From UBA4312 sp002394635 (GTDB lineage: Bacteria; Bacillota_I; Bacilli_A; Erysipelotrichales; Erysipelotrichaceae), in the NCBI GenBank assembly GCA_946539765.1, contig CAMNHO010000005.1, positions 65,754 to 129,753 of the forward strand: a DNA stretch of 64,000 nt, in the 5' to 3' direction. The notes under the pieces are model-generated. The model worked only from the letters and a program-made list of their open reading frames with translations. It had not been told where the DNA came from and did not search any database. A program made the translations under genes and the position numbers. Each line of letters opens with the position of its first letter. Position 1 is the stretch's first letter. Positions 17,584 through 26,368 of this stretch are shown here, in pieces.

Positions 17584-17595
17584 TCCTTTTCCTCT

Positions 17596-17624
17596 ATTTT
17601 ATTCACTTCTTTTCTTTTTGTAAA
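17596..17624 (-). promoter_or_regulatory. Promoter of the SseB-HD operon
   Basis: On the minus strand TTTACA (17624-17619) and TAAAAT (17601-17596) are 17 bases apart, directly before the ribosome site. The remaining gap up to 17785 holds an imperfect hairpin at about 17690-17716 and nothing else I can name. Confidence 0.6.
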
Positions 17625-17785
17625 CCAAAGAAAAAAGAGCTTATCTTCCCCGTTGTCATAATAAAAGGTTACAGATCCGGCCGTCATGATCATCGCTGTT
17701 TAAGCGAGATGATTTAAAGTGATCGATGTATTGGTCTCTTTCTTTTTTTGCGTTTTTTCTGTCCTCTGTAAGTATCAAGAACCTG

Positions 17786-17812
17786 AAAAAAAAGCTTTCT
17801 CGATGAAAGCTT
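17786..17812 (-). terminator. Terminator of the 53-residue membrane protein gene
   Basis: An 8-bp stem (AAGCTTTC / GAAAGCTT) is followed on the minus strand by a T-run of about eight. It sits directly after the small gene. Confidence 0.8.
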
Positions 17813-17814
17813 CT

Positions 17815-17976
17815 TTATTCTTCGCTATTATGGCAAAAAAACTTCTTGTGCCATTCCGGTGGTTCCGGCAACGTTTCCTTCTTGATATAGGCACGGATGA
17901 CACGACGATGAATAAACGCAAAGCACGTAATACACACCGTAAACAGGCACAGAAGACTAACCAATGCTTTTTTCAT
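17815..17976 (-). CDS. 53-residue putative membrane protein
   Basis: An ORF of 53 codons starts at an ATG placed after AAGGAGGAAACAACC, an excellent ribosome site, and ends at a terminator. The product has one hydrophobic helix (ALVSLLCLFTVCITCFAFI), a basic stretch (HRRVIRAYIKK) and a short Pro/Trp/Cys tail. I do not recognise it. The ribosome site and terminator make it more likely real than chance. Confidence 0.7.
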   Translation of the reverse strand: MKKALVSLLCLFTVCITCFAFIHRRVIRAYIKKETLPEPPEWHKKFFCHNSEE

Positions 17977-18032
17977 GGTTGTTTCCTCCTTAATTTATAC
18001 TTTTCTTTCTAATATTAGTATACTATCAATTC

Positions 18033-18061
18033 TTGACGAATCCTACAAAAAGGATTAGTAT
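18033..18061 (+). promoter_or_regulatory. Promoter for a likely leaderless mRNA (gene at 18069)
   Basis: TTGACG (18033-18038), 17 bases, TAGTAT (18056-18061), then seven bases and the ATG. Transcription should start at or next to the A of the start codon. Confidence 0.65.
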
Positions 18062-18068
18062 TCTCGAT

Positions 18069-18623
18069 ATGAAACGCATGATACGGACAATTCAGGAGAC
18101 AGGATCTCTTATGTGGAAGGTAATATTGATCTGCATGATGATCGCTGCTCTTCTGATTCTATTAAAAGCTCCCTATATGTATACAACCCAGCCTTATGTT
18201 CTGATCCATTGGTTCGGACTGGCTTTTCTGGTAATGGTCCTCTGTTTAAAGGTTTCCTTTCTGGCTTCTGCCTTTCTCAAACCAAAATTCGTATTGATCA
18301 GTCTCTGCCTGCAGTTGTTGTTTTTGCCATGGCTTGTACAGATCATCATGACCTATCTCCATGTTCCCTACATTGTTGCTACGGCCATGGCTGTATCCTT
18401 GTTTACGCCCGGCCATATAACAAAAAGTCTGTTTGTGAACTTATTCATGGCTACCGCCATCTATTTCTTAAACTGGTTCATTCTTCCCTATCTGCCGGTT
18501 TCCGTCAACGAGGGCTTCGATCTGGCATTTGATTCCAGAACATCGTGGTTCTTTGCACTGCTGGGAGGCTTATGTTTTGTGATCCAATATATAAAAAACA
18601 GTGTTCGATCTCACTCAGATTGA
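18069..18623 (+). CDS. Membrane protein of unknown function
   Basis: The 184-residue protein has about five hydrophobic helices after a short basic N-terminus (MKRMIRTIQETG). No domain is recognised. The start at 18069 is chosen from the promoter geometry, which predicts a leaderless message; a TTG at 18033 lies inside the -35 box and is rejected, and an ATG at 18111 with a weak upstream GGAG is possible. Its last 13 bases overlap the end of the convergent GH25 gene, with no room for a terminator. Confidence 0.6.
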   Translation: MKRMIRTIQETGSLMWKVILICMMIAALLILLKAPYMYTTQPYVLIHWFGLAFLVMVLCLKVSFLASAFLKPKFVLISLCLQLLFLPWLVQIIMTYLHVPYIVATAMAVSLFTPGHITKSLFVNLFMATAIYFLNWFILPYLPVSVNEGFDLAFDSRTSWFFALLGGLCFVIQYIKNSVRSHSD

Positions 18624-19429
18624 TCACTGTCTTTTTCTTTTATAAACACATTCAGATCTACAATGGTAGAAATACCGGATATTTTTCCTTGATTGGTATA
18701 CTGCCACATCTGAAACCCTTCCAGGATCGCCGGCTGTTTCTGGTAGGCTGCATACCAGACAGGATAGGGGATCTGCTCCATATCCAGATGATTTTCCAGC
18801 CAGTCCAGATTTCCGTAGATCATCGGTGTATATCCTTCTTTTTCAATCTCTTTGCAGAATGCCAGAGCAATTTCTGTGGTCTGCTCCTTTGTCAAAGCAT
18901 TTACCCTTCCGTCTTCATGCTCATAAATCTCCATATCAAAAGCAACCGGGAACGTCACATTGTAGTATTGGATCAACGATAAAACAAATTCCGCTTCCTC
19001 TTTTGCTTCCTGTTTGGAAACAGCCGTGGAATAGAAATATACCCCTGTATCCAGCCCCTGGTAAGAAGCATTGGACATATTATAGGAGAAATAATCATCC
19101 ATATAAAGATTGCCATCCGTCGCCCCACGAAATCCGCATCGGACCATCACAAAGGAGATATTTTCATCATAGGCAACCTGATCCCAGGCAATTTCTCCTT
19201 GATGGCTTGATACATCGATACCGACAACACTGGTATATCGGTCATCTTTATATTTCATGTACTGGTTTCTCATCCGGAAATTTTCTGCATAATATCCTTT
19301 ATAGCTGAACAAGGCATCATATCCATAAATTCCCAGGCGAACCCCTCCGATAATCAGCCCGCAAAGGATAAGAAACAAAATAAGAATACGTCCCCAGCGA
19401 AGTTTTCGTTTTCGTTTTCTTTGGCTCAT
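18611..19429 (-). CDS. Membrane-anchored GH25 lysozyme
   Basis: The 272-residue protein has a basic N-terminus, one membrane helix (about 11-33) and a GH25 muramidase domain from about 68 to 262. Catalytic features are visible: GIDVSSHQG near the start of the barrel and the acidic FDMEIYE. GH25 enzymes cut the MurNAc-GlcNAc bond, here probably from the outer face of the membrane during wall turnover. It lacks wall-binding repeats. The ATG lies six bases after an extended -10 (TGATTAAAT) and has no ribosome site, so the message may be leaderless. Confidence 0.9.
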   Translation of the reverse strand: MSQRKRKRKLRWGRILILFLILCGLIIGGVRLGIYGYDALFSYKGYYAENFRMRNQYMKYKDDRYTSVVGIDVSSHQGEIAWDQVAYDENISFVMVRCGFRGATDGNLYMDDYFSYNMSNASYQGLDTGVYFYSTAVSKQEAKEEAEFVLSLIQYYNVTFPVAFDMEIYEHEDGRVNALTKEQTTEIALAFCKEIEKEGYTPMIYGNLDWLENHLDMEQIPYPVWYAAYQKQPAILEGFQMWQYTNQGKISGISTIVDLNVFIKEKDSDQSE

Positions 19430-19435
19430 ACTATA

Positions 19436-19444
19436 ATTTAATCA
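19436..19444 (-). promoter_or_regulatory. Extended -10 for the GH25 gene (likely leaderless)
   Basis: On the minus strand TGATTAAAT is followed by six bases and then the ATG at 19429. No clear -35 box is seen. Confidence 0.4.
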
Positions 19445-19483
19445 TAAGTTGTGCGAATCTTCCATGAGAAACAGGAGGTGCCT

Positions 19484-20341
19484 ATGAAAAAATCTACTTT
19501 ACTGACAATCGGTATGACCGGTTATTCATTTTATAATGCCTATAAAACCGCACAGATCCAACAAAGAACAAAAACCGGGCAGACCGTATTGATCACCGGG
19601 GCTTCCAGTGGTATCGGTAAAGATCTGGCTTATGAATTTGCCAAACATGGATTCAATGTGATATTAAGCAGCCGACGTAAGGACAAGCTGCAAGAAATCG
19701 CCAAAGATCTGGAAAAGAACTATCCGATCCGAACATATGTATTCTGTGCTGATTTGTCTTCAGCCAACGGGGCCCGACAGCTGTATGAAGATATCACCAA
19801 AGCCGGTATCCAGGTAGACCAGCTCGTCAATAATGCCGGGGCCGGTGTTGCCGCCCAACTGATCCATGTCAGTCCGGAAACTCTGGAAGAATTGATCAAC
19901 CTCAATATTGTCAGCGTGACGATGTTATGTCGTTTATTCGGCAAAGACATGGCTGAACGTAAAACCGGAAAGATCTTAAATGTCGCCTCCATGAGCTCGT
20001 TTGTTGCCAATCCCGGTCTGAATCTCTATGGTCCGAGCAAATCCTATGATTACTTCTTATCGGAAACGTTGTATGGAGAACTGATGGATCATGGGGTCCA
20101 TGTATCCGTTCTCTGTCCGGGGCCTGTCAAAACCAACTGGAACGCCCATGCAGGAAGAAAAGACAGCATCTTCTGTATGAATTCCAAAAAGGTAGCGGCC
20201 GAGGCCTATGTCGGCTTACAGGCGGAAAAGCTGGTCATTATACCGGGAACTCTGTTTCAATGTGCTCGTACCGCCGTTCGCTTTTTACCGGACCAATGCA
20301 CCATTCGATTCTTAAAGACCTTTCAGAAACGACTCAAATAA
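19484..20341 (+). CDS. Short-chain dehydrogenase/reductase
   Basis: The 285-residue classical SDR has the cofactor motif TGASSGIGK near residue 37, NNAGAG, a Ser in NVASMSS and the catalytic YGPSK (Tyr-x3-Lys). It resembles the YqjQ/DltE-like group of uncharacterised reductases. The start at 19484 is fixed by ACAGGAGGTGCCT; an upstream in-frame ATG gives a poor extension. The first 20 residues before the Rossmann core are hydrophobic enough to suggest weak membrane contact. Substrate unknown. Confidence 0.85.
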   Translation: MKKSTLLTIGMTGYSFYNAYKTAQIQQRTKTGQTVLITGASSGIGKDLAYEFAKHGFNVILSSRRKDKLQEIAKDLEKNYPIRTYVFCADLSSANGARQLYEDITKAGIQVDQLVNNAGAGVAAQLIHVSPETLEELINLNIVSVTMLCRLFGKDMAERKTGKILNVASMSSFVANPGLNLYGPSKSYDYFLSETLYGELMDHGVHVSVLCPGPVKTNWNAHAGRKDSIFCMNSKKVAAEAYVGLQAEKLVIIPGTLFQCARTAVRFLPDQCTIRFLKTFQKRLK

Positions 20342-20365
20342 AAACCGTGGTTTTTCCACGGTTTT
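20342..20365. terminator. Bidirectional terminator between the SDR and manA genes
   Basis: An 8-bp stem AACCGTGG / CCACGGTT with TTTTT loop is flanked by A and T residues on both sides. Confidence 0.75.
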
Positions 20366-20369
20366 GTGC

Positions 20370-21332
20370 TTATACACGTGTATAGATAAAACGGGCAGAG
20401 CCTTTGATACGAATGCTTCGGCTGTTGGCCGTAATAAAGACCGTATCGCCTTTTTCCGCTTTGATTTCCTGTCCCTGGCACTCCAGTTCGGCATGTCCAT
20501 CGACAACCACCAGACAGCCAAAGCTGTCAAATCCGATGCTGAAATCGGTAGACCCCATCAACACGCATACATACGTTGAGAAATATTTGGAGTACGCCAT
20601 GCGCATAATGGAGAGATCCCCATACTGTACGGTCGGTCCGCAAGGCTGGAAATCCGAATCAATGGGTTCCAGATTCGCTACATCAATGGCTTTATCCACA
20701 TGCAGTTCTCTTGGTTTTCCATCTTTGCCCAGACGTCCATAGTCGTAAATACGATAGGTGGAATTGGAGTTTTGTTGGATCTCACAGATCTGGATTCCCG
20801 GTCCGATCGCATGGATCGTTCCGGCCGGAATAAAGAATACCTCTCCTTTTTTGACCGGTACTTTCTTTAGCACATCCAGAACCGTACCATTTTCAATATG
20901 TTCACGGAATTCATCCTTGGTCAACGAACGGTTGGTTCCAAAATACAAGTAGGAATCCGGCTGTGCATCCAGAATGAACCACATTTCCGTCTTGCCATAT
21001 TCATTTTCATGGATCATCGCATATTCATCATCCGGATGAACCTGGATCGACAATGGTTGTTTGGCATCGATAAACTTGATCAGAACAGGGAAATCCTCAA
21101 AGGCTTTTCCCTCCACACCCAAACAGTTGGTACCGTTGATTTTGATAAAGTCACGTAACGTAACGCCTTTGTAAGGGCCGGAATCAATGACAGAAAGCCC
21201 GTCCGGGTGTGTGGAAAGTTCCCAGCTCTCAGCTACGATATCCATATCGGTTTCTTTCCCATACTCTTCTTTCAACCGCGTACCACCCCACAAGTAATCT
21301 TTCAATGCCGGTTTTAATTTAAAAATTGCCAT
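20370..21332 (-). CDS. manA: Mannose-6-phosphate isomerase, class I
   Basis: The 320-residue cytoplasmic zinc enzyme interconverts mannose 6-phosphate and fructose 6-phosphate. Zinc ligands are seen in IQVHPDDEYA (Gln and His), KTEMWF (Glu) and PAGTIHAIG (His). The short length fits the Bacillus type. GGAGGGG is five bases before the ATG at 21332. No mannose PTS is nearby. Confidence 0.95.
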   Translation of the reverse strand: MAIFKLKPALKDYLWGGTRLKEEYGKETDMDIVAESWELSTHPDGLSVIDSGPYKGVTLRDFIKINGTNCLGVEGKAFEDFPVLIKFIDAKQPLSIQVHPDDEYAMIHENEYGKTEMWFILDAQPDSYLYFGTNRSLTKDEFREHIENGTVLDVLKKVPVKKGEVFFIPAGTIHAIGPGIQICEIQQNSNSTYRIYDYGRLGKDGKPRELHVDKAIDVANLEPIDSDFQPCGPTVQYGDLSIMRMAYSKYFSTYVCVLMGSTDFSIGFDSFGCLVVVDGHAELECQGQEIKAEKGDTVFITANSRSIRIKGSARFIYTRV

Positions 21333-21372
21333 ATACACCCCTCCTTATTCCTCAATTATAGATTTTTGCATA

Positions 21373-21789
21373 TTACTGAACAATATCGAATTCCTTTAAA
21401 ACATCCTCCAAGACCTGCGAAGCCAGCAGGCAGGTATTCAGACAGCGGACTTCTTTACTGTGATGTCGGGCCTTAACATGGGCACAATCCGTCGCTCCTA
21501 ACACTTCCCGGAAATGCTGATTACAACGTACCACGACCGGACGGATATCCTGCATCTGGTCATGGGCTTTGGTCTTGATGACCAACTTAGAGATCGTTGC
21601 CACACTGCCGACCAAGGCACCACATGTGCTTCCGACAAACATGCCACCGCCAAATCCGGCCATCATTTTCATATCGTCCTCATGTAGATGCAAGTTGTAA
21701 TATTCATTCCCCGCATGGATCAGAGTTTCCGCACAATTGTATCCCTGTTCCATATAGTATTTTCTCACCAGATCCTGTAAAGATTCCAT
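21373..21789 (-). CDS. C_GCAxxG_C_C family protein
   Basis: The 138-residue protein has the defining cysteine pattern: NCAET near residue 19, GSTCGALVGSV in the middle and two later Cys (RCNQHF, DCAHVK), with extra Cys near the end. The family, common in anaerobes, is thought to be redox-active, possibly with a metal or flavin, but has no proven function. It lies 40 bp before manA and may share its transcript. Confidence 0.8.
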   Translation of the reverse strand: MESLQDLVRKYYMEQGYNCAETLIHAGNEYYNLHLHEDDMKMMAGFGGGMFVGSTCGALVGSVATISKLVIKTKAHDQMQDIRPVVVRCNQHFREVLGATDCAHVKARHHSKEVRCLNTCLLASQVLEDVLKEFDIVQ

Positions 21790-21816
21790 ATTTTTTCACC
21801 TCATTCGATATTTCAA

Positions 21817-21825
21817 TGATATCAT
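21817..21825 (+). promoter_or_regulatory. Extended -10 for a likely leaderless mRNA (gene at 21833)
   Basis: TGATATCAT is followed by seven bases and then the ATG. No ribosome site is present. Confidence 0.5.
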
Positions 21826-21832
21826 AAAATAG

Positions 21833-22588
21833 ATGAAACCAATTACTTTTACGCCTATGTTAAAAAGATACATTGTGAATTTTCTCCTTCGCATTTCTAT
21901 CTTTATAGCCATCCTTCTGACCTATCTGGCCGACCGGAAAACCTTGATCCGGCTAATGACACAGCCCATCGTTTCCGGCGTAAACTTACTGCATTTACTA
22001 TGGGTTTTATTGATGGGAATCATGGTCACTCATTTGATTCCGTTAAAGACCCTCACGATGGGAGCCCGTAAATCCCGGAAGGAGACCTATGTACAGAACG
22101 AAGGGTATTCCGACTATCGCCTGCTGCAATATGTCCAACGGCAGAACACACGAGCATGGGATGTCATGCTGTTATGGCTCTGTTTTAACGCATGCTTTGG
22201 CTTATTGTATCTGTTTCACATCATTGGAGATGCCGAACTGATCTTGTTGACATGTTTCTATTTTTTAAGCGATTATATCTGCATTTTATTGTTCTGTCCC
22301 TTTCAGACCCTTATCATGAAGAACAAATGCTGTGTGAACTGCCGGATTTATGACTGGGGCCACTTTATGATGTTTACACCGATGCTGTTTATCCGAAACT
22401 TCTTCAGCTGGAGCCTGTTCTTTATGTCCGTTGTTGTTCTGATCCATTGGGAAATGATCTATGCGAAACACCCGGAACGCTTTTGGGAAGGATCGAATAA
22501 GATCCTGCAGTGCCGACATTGTAAAGACAAAAGCTGTCAGCTGAAAAACAATCTGAAACGTGCCACAAAAAAGATGGGGGCTCATTGA
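21833..22588 (+). CDS. Polytopic membrane protein with Cys-rich cytoplasmic segments
   Basis: The 251-residue protein has about six hydrophobic helices. A KCCVNCRIYDWGH segment follows one helix and CRHCKDKSCQ lies near the C-terminus, suggesting a bound zinc or Fe-S site on the cytoplasmic face. I have no named family. The start is uncertain because there is no ribosome site; the extended -10 seven bases upstream suggests a leaderless transcript. It is divergent from the C_GCAxxG gene with only 43 bp between. Confidence 0.65.
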   Translation: MKPITFTPMLKRYIVNFLLRISIFIAILLTYLADRKTLIRLMTQPIVSGVNLLHLLWVLLMGIMVTHLIPLKTLTMGARKSRKETYVQNEGYSDYRLLQYVQRQNTRAWDVMLLWLCFNACFGLLYLFHIIGDAELILLTCFYFLSDYICILLFCPFQTLIMKNKCCVNCRIYDWGHFMMFTPMLFIRNFFSWSLFFMSVVVLIHWEMIYAKHPERFWEGSNKILQCRHCKDKSCQLKNNLKRATKKMGAH

Positions 22589-22594
22589 GCCTCC
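22576..22594. terminator. Terminator between convergent genes
   Basis: GGGGGCTC, three-base loop, GAGCCTCC (one G-T pair). On the minus strand it is followed by ATCTTTTTT, so it best serves metY. Confidence 0.7.
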
Positions 22595-22601
22595 ATTCAT
22601 T

Positions 22602-23888
22602 TTATTCGATAGAATCCAGCGCCTGTGCCAGATCGGCAATCAAGTCTGCTTTATCTTCCAGTCCACATGACATACGGATCAATCCGGCCGGAATGCCTGC
22701 CTGTTCCAGCTGCTCATCCGTCATCTGTCGATGTGTCGAAGTGGCCGGATTCAAACAACATGTCCGTGCATCAGCCACATGGGTTTCGATGGCTGCCAGC
22801 TTCAAATGCTTCATAAATTCTTCAGCAGCACTTCTTCCCCCTTTCAGTTCGAAGGAAACGACACCACAACCACCATTCGGCAGATATTTTTGTGCCACAT
22901 CATAATACGCATCCCCAGGCAATCCGGAATAGTTTACCTTTGTCACCTTCGGATGTGCCTGCAGAAATTCAGCTACTGCCTGTCCGTTTTCAACGTGACG
23001 GGCCATCCGAACATGTAAGGACTCCAGACCTAAATTTAGATAAAATGCATTCTGCGGTGACTGGATCGAACCGAAGTCACGCATCAGCTGCGCTGTGCAC
23101 TTTGTAATAAAGGCACCTTCCTTGCCAAATTTTTCTGCATATGTAATGCCATGATACGATTCATCCGGTGTACATAGACCCGGGAATTTATCGGCATGCG
23201 CCATCCAGTCAAAACGACCGGAATCAACGATTGCGCCACCTACGCCAACACCATGGCCATCCATATATTTAGTAGTGGAATGCGTAACGATATCAGCTCC
23301 CCACTCGATCGGACGGCAGTTGACCGGTGTCGGAAATGTATTATCGATGATAAACGGAACCCCATGCGCATGTGCTGCCTTGGCGAATTTTTCAATGTCC
23401 AATACAGTCAAAGCCGGATTGGCAATCGTTTCCCCAAAGACGGCTTTTGTGTTTTCCTGGAATGCGGCTTCCAGTTCTTCTTCCGAACAATCCGGTGATA
23501 TAAATGTAGCCGTGATTCCCATTTTCGCCATAGTTACCGCAATCAGATTAAAGGTACCCCCATAAATAGAAGAACTCGACACAATATGATCCCCACACTG
23601 ACAAATATTAAACAACGCGAAGAAATTGGCTGCCTGACCGGAAGATGTCAGCATGGCTGCCGTTCCTCCTTCAAGCTCCGCAATCTTGGCTGCCACCATA
23701 TCATTGGTCGGATTCTGTAAACGTGTATAGAAATATCCGCTGGCCTCCAGATCGAACAGCTTTCCCATATCCTCACTGGTATCATATTTAAATGTCGTCG
23801 ATTGAATGATCGGGATCTGTCTAGGTTCCCCGTTACCCGGTGTATATCCTCCTTGTACGCACTTTGTGTTAATTGAATAATTGCTCAT
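22602..23888 (-). CDS. metY: O-acetylhomoserine sulfhydrylase (MetY-type)
   Basis: The 428-residue PLP enzyme makes homocysteine from O-acetylhomoserine and sulfide. The PLP lysine lies in HSTTKYMDGHG, the phosphate-binding loop in SSGQAANFF, and the N-terminal CVQGGYTPGNG fits this Cys/Met-metabolism subfamily, which is longer than MetB or MetC. GGAGGAG precedes the ATG at 23888; an upstream ATG inside it is rejected. It is transcribed alone, with TATAAT about 48 bases upstream but no methionine riboswitch visible. Confidence 0.93.
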   Translation of the reverse strand: MSNYSINTKCVQGGYTPGNGEPRQIPIIQSTTFKYDTSEDMGKLFDLEASGYFYTRLQNPTNDMVAAKIAELEGGTAAMLTSSGQAANFFALFNICQCGDHIVSSSSIYGGTFNLIAVTMAKMGITATFISPDCSEEELEAAFQENTKAVFGETIANPALTVLDIEKFAKAAHAHGVPFIIDNTFPTPVNCRPIEWGADIVTHSTTKYMDGHGVGVGGAIVDSGRFDWMAHADKFPGLCTPDESYHGITYAEKFGKEGAFITKCTAQLMRDFGSIQSPQNAFYLNLGLESLHVRMARHVENGQAVAEFLQAHPKVTKVNYSGLPGDAYYDVAQKYLPNGGCGVVSFELKGGRSAAEEFMKHLKLAAIETHVADARTCCLNPATSTHRQMTDEQLEQAGIPAGLIRMSCGLEDKADLIADLAQALDSIE

Positions 23889-23979
23889 AATCTCCTCCAT
23901 TTCATAAACCTGATATTAAACATTATTATAGCACTGTTTTATTTCCTCGTATGCCTTTTTTACATATCCAAATAAAAAA

Positions 23980-24000
23980 TGCAGAGACTTACTTGTCTCT
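23980..24000 (-). terminator. Terminator of the NSS transporter gene
   Basis: A 6-bp stem (AGAGAC / GTCTCT) overlaps the stop codon and is followed on the minus strand by GCATTTTTTATT. Confidence 0.65.
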
Positions 24001-25363
24001 ACATAGATATGATACCCAATACATTTAAAACCGAGGAAATCAAGATGACGATGACGAAGAACGGGCATAAATACCGCATCATGAAATTAAAGATCTTTTC
24101 CCTTTTAAAGGTAGCCCCATCCAGACAGATTTCCTGTTTCATCTTATCCAGGCCAATCACATACACCACCAGCATACAGGTCAGGAAGGCGGCAATCGGC
24201 ATCATGATGGAATTGGTCAAAAAATCAAAGAAGTCCAGGAACGGCATACCGATAATTGTGATGAAAGATAAAGGACCATATCCCAGGGAAGATAACGTAC
24301 CTAAGACCACCATGATCACTGCCATCAATATAGTACTCTTTTTACGGGACCATCCCAATTCATCCTCAAACGTCGATACAGCACTCTCACTTAACGCAAT
24401 CGAACTGGTCAAAGCCGCAAACAATACAAGCAAAAAGAACAGGATGCCGGCAATGGTACCCAGTCCCATGCTGGAGAATACTTTCGGCAGGGTTATGAAC
24501 ATCAAAGATGGTCCGGCATTCAATGTGGATGCATCCCCGTTAGAAAACGCAAAGACAGCCGGGATGATCATCAAACCTGCTAAGACTGCAATAATCGTAT
24601 CAAAGAATTCAACATTCGTTGTGGCTTCTTCAATATGTACATCCTTTTTCATATACGAGCCAAAAGTTACCAGAATTCCCATCGCAATGGATAATGAGTA
24701 GAACATCTGCCCCATGGCAGATACGACCGTCATCAATGAAAAGCGACTGAAATCCGGAATCAGAAAGTATTTCACTCCTTCAATAGCACCTGGCCGGGTC
24801 ACTGAATAAACCGCGATCACAACAGCCAGAACAACCAGGACCGGCATCATTAAACGGGAGACTCTTTCAATTCCGTTTTCCACTCCCATATAAATAATGG
24901 CCAAGGTCACAAACGTAAATACCAAAAACCAGAATTCAACCGATCCTCCATTAGAAATAAATCCACCAAAATATCCATCCTGGGCAAGGGTCATTTCACT
25001 GCCTCGGATATACTCAAACAAATATTTACAAACCCAGCCGCCAATCACCGAATAATACGGTACGATCAGGATCGGAACGATCGCATTGATCCAGCCGCCG
25101 ATCTTCATCCATACTCGGTTTCCGAATCTTTGAAAAGCGCTGACCGGACTTTTCTGTGTCATTCGTCCTAACGCCGTCTCCGCAATGATCATCGCATAGC
25201 CAAAGGTAAGTACCAATACCAGGTACACCAACAAAAAAATTCCGCCACCGTATTTGGCAGCCAAATAGGGAAATCGCCAGATGTTTCCTAAACCGACCGC
25301 AGACCCGGCCGCTGATAATACAAATCCGATCTTCCCTGAAAACTTACTTCTGTTCTTATCCAT
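23999..25363 (-). CDS. Sodium-dependent transporter, NSS/SNF family
   Basis: The 454-residue membrane protein matches bacterial neurotransmitter:sodium symporters such as TnaT and MhsT. The first helix has the sodium and substrate site GSAVGLGNIWRFPY, and about eleven hydrophobic helices follow. Most bacterial relatives carry hydrophobic or aromatic amino acids; the cargo here is not determined. It is divergent from the HAD gene. Confidence 0.92.
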   Translation of the reverse strand: MDKNRSKFSGKIGFVLSAAGSAVGLGNIWRFPYLAAKYGGGIFLLVYLVLVLTFGYAMIIAETALGRMTQKSPVSAFQRFGNRVWMKIGGWINAIVPILIVPYYSVIGGWVCKYLFEYIRGSEMTLAQDGYFGGFISNGGSVEFWFLVFTFVTLAIIYMGVENGIERVSRLMMPVLVVLAVVIAVYSVTRPGAIEGVKYFLIPDFSRFSLMTVVSAMGQMFYSLSIAMGILVTFGSYMKKDVHIEEATTNVEFFDTIIAVLAGLMIIPAVFAFSNGDASTLNAGPSLMFITLPKVFSSMGLGTIAGILFFLLVLFAALTSSIALSESAVSTFEDELGWSRKKSTILMAVIMVVLGTLSSLGYGPLSFITIIGMPFLDFFDFLTNSIMMPIAAFLTCMLVVYVIGLDKMKQEICLDGATFKREKIFNFMMRYLCPFFVIVILISSVLNVLGIISM

Positions 25364-25524
25364 TTTTCTCTCTTCCTTATAAATATTTGCTTACAATCTA
25401 GCATATTTTAAGGAAAAATAAAAATTATTTAGTTAAGCATATATTAAGCCTTTTGATTTCTAATTTTTTATTGACTTCTCTTTTCTATCTTTGATATCGT
25501 GATATCGAAATTGGAGGGATGTAT

Positions 25525-26343
25525 ATGAAAGTGATCGTCAGTGATATTGACGGGTCTTTAATGCCGATCGGAGACGGAAACAAACTGGATCAAAAAGTAA
25601 TCGATGCCATGATCCAGCTACAGGAAATGGGGTATACGATCCTTTTAAATTCCGCCCGTGTTTATGAGGGTGTCATCGATATTGCGCGTATGATCCATCT
25701 GGATCAATTTGGTGGTTACATCATTTCCAGCAATGGTTGCCATGCCGTAAATGCCAAAACGAACGAAGTTATCTTCCAGTACGAGATTCCAAAAGAAGAT
25801 GTCATGAACTTCTGGCACTATTGTCAGTCTTTAAATCTGGAGCCCGCCTTTTATCAACCTGGTTACATGGTTGTAGCCGACTATACCGAAGGTTTTGCGT
25901 TGGATCACTTCAACTGTAATCTCGATTATCTGATTACCGAGCATCCGGAAAATCATTTAATCAAGCCGGTCATCAAGTGTGCGATCGCCCAGGATCCGGA
26001 TACGCTGAAAAAGACAAAGGAACAAGTCAACCAATGGCTGATTGACCATACCCAAATGTTTATTTCCGGAGGGATCCCAACCTTATATGATGTCATCGAC
26101 CGCCGTTCGAGCAAGGATAAGGCTGTAGAAAGAATTTTGGAACACATTGGATGTACATGGAAAGATACAACCGTCATCGGGGATGGTCTCAGTGATGTTG
26201 ACAGTATCCGAAAAGCTCATTTTGGGGTCACACTACAAGATTCCAACCCAGCCTGCCAGGCTGTATGTGACCTTTTGTTACCACCAATCAAGGAAGAAGG
26301 TTACATGGTCTGGCTGAACAAGCTATTAAATAAAGAAATATAA
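25525..26343 (+). CDS. Cof-type HAD-IIB sugar phosphatase
   Basis: The 272-residue protein has HAD motif I as SDIDGSL (nucleophile Asp at residue 7), motif II NSARVYEG, a Lys in SKDKAVE and motif IV GDGLSDVDS. The C2B cap between residues 80 and 190 is that of the Cof family, which dephosphorylates sugar phosphates or flavin phosphates. GGAGGG precedes the ATG at 25525. Upstream there is TTGACT and a GATATC repeat, giving a possible promoter. Confidence 0.9.
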   Translation: MKVIVSDIDGSLMPIGDGNKLDQKVIDAMIQLQEMGYTILLNSARVYEGVIDIARMIHLDQFGGYIISSNGCHAVNAKTNEVIFQYEIPKEDVMNFWHYCQSLNLEPAFYQPGYMVVADYTEGFALDHFNCNLDYLITEHPENHLIKPVIKCAIAQDPDTLKKTKEQVNQWLIDHTQMFISGGIPTLYDVIDRRSSKDKAVERILEHIGCTWKDTTVIGDGLSDVDSIRKAHFGVTLQDSNPACQAVCDLLLPPIKEEGYMVWLNKLLNKEI

Positions 26344-26368
26344 AAAATGGTCAAAAGACCATTTTTTT
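26343..26368. terminator. Bidirectional terminator
   Basis: AAAAATGGTC, AAAA loop, GACCATTTTTTT forms a compact hairpin shared by the convergent HAD and flavin reductase genes. Confidence 0.9.

Noticed and set aside
17690..17716. Imperfect hairpin as a small RNA or terminator
   Set aside because: It has no T-run, no promoter and no neighbour whose end it could mark.
25493..25510. GATATC repeat before the HAD gene as an operator
   Set aside because: The short self-complementary words may arise by chance in AT-rich DNA and no regulator is near.
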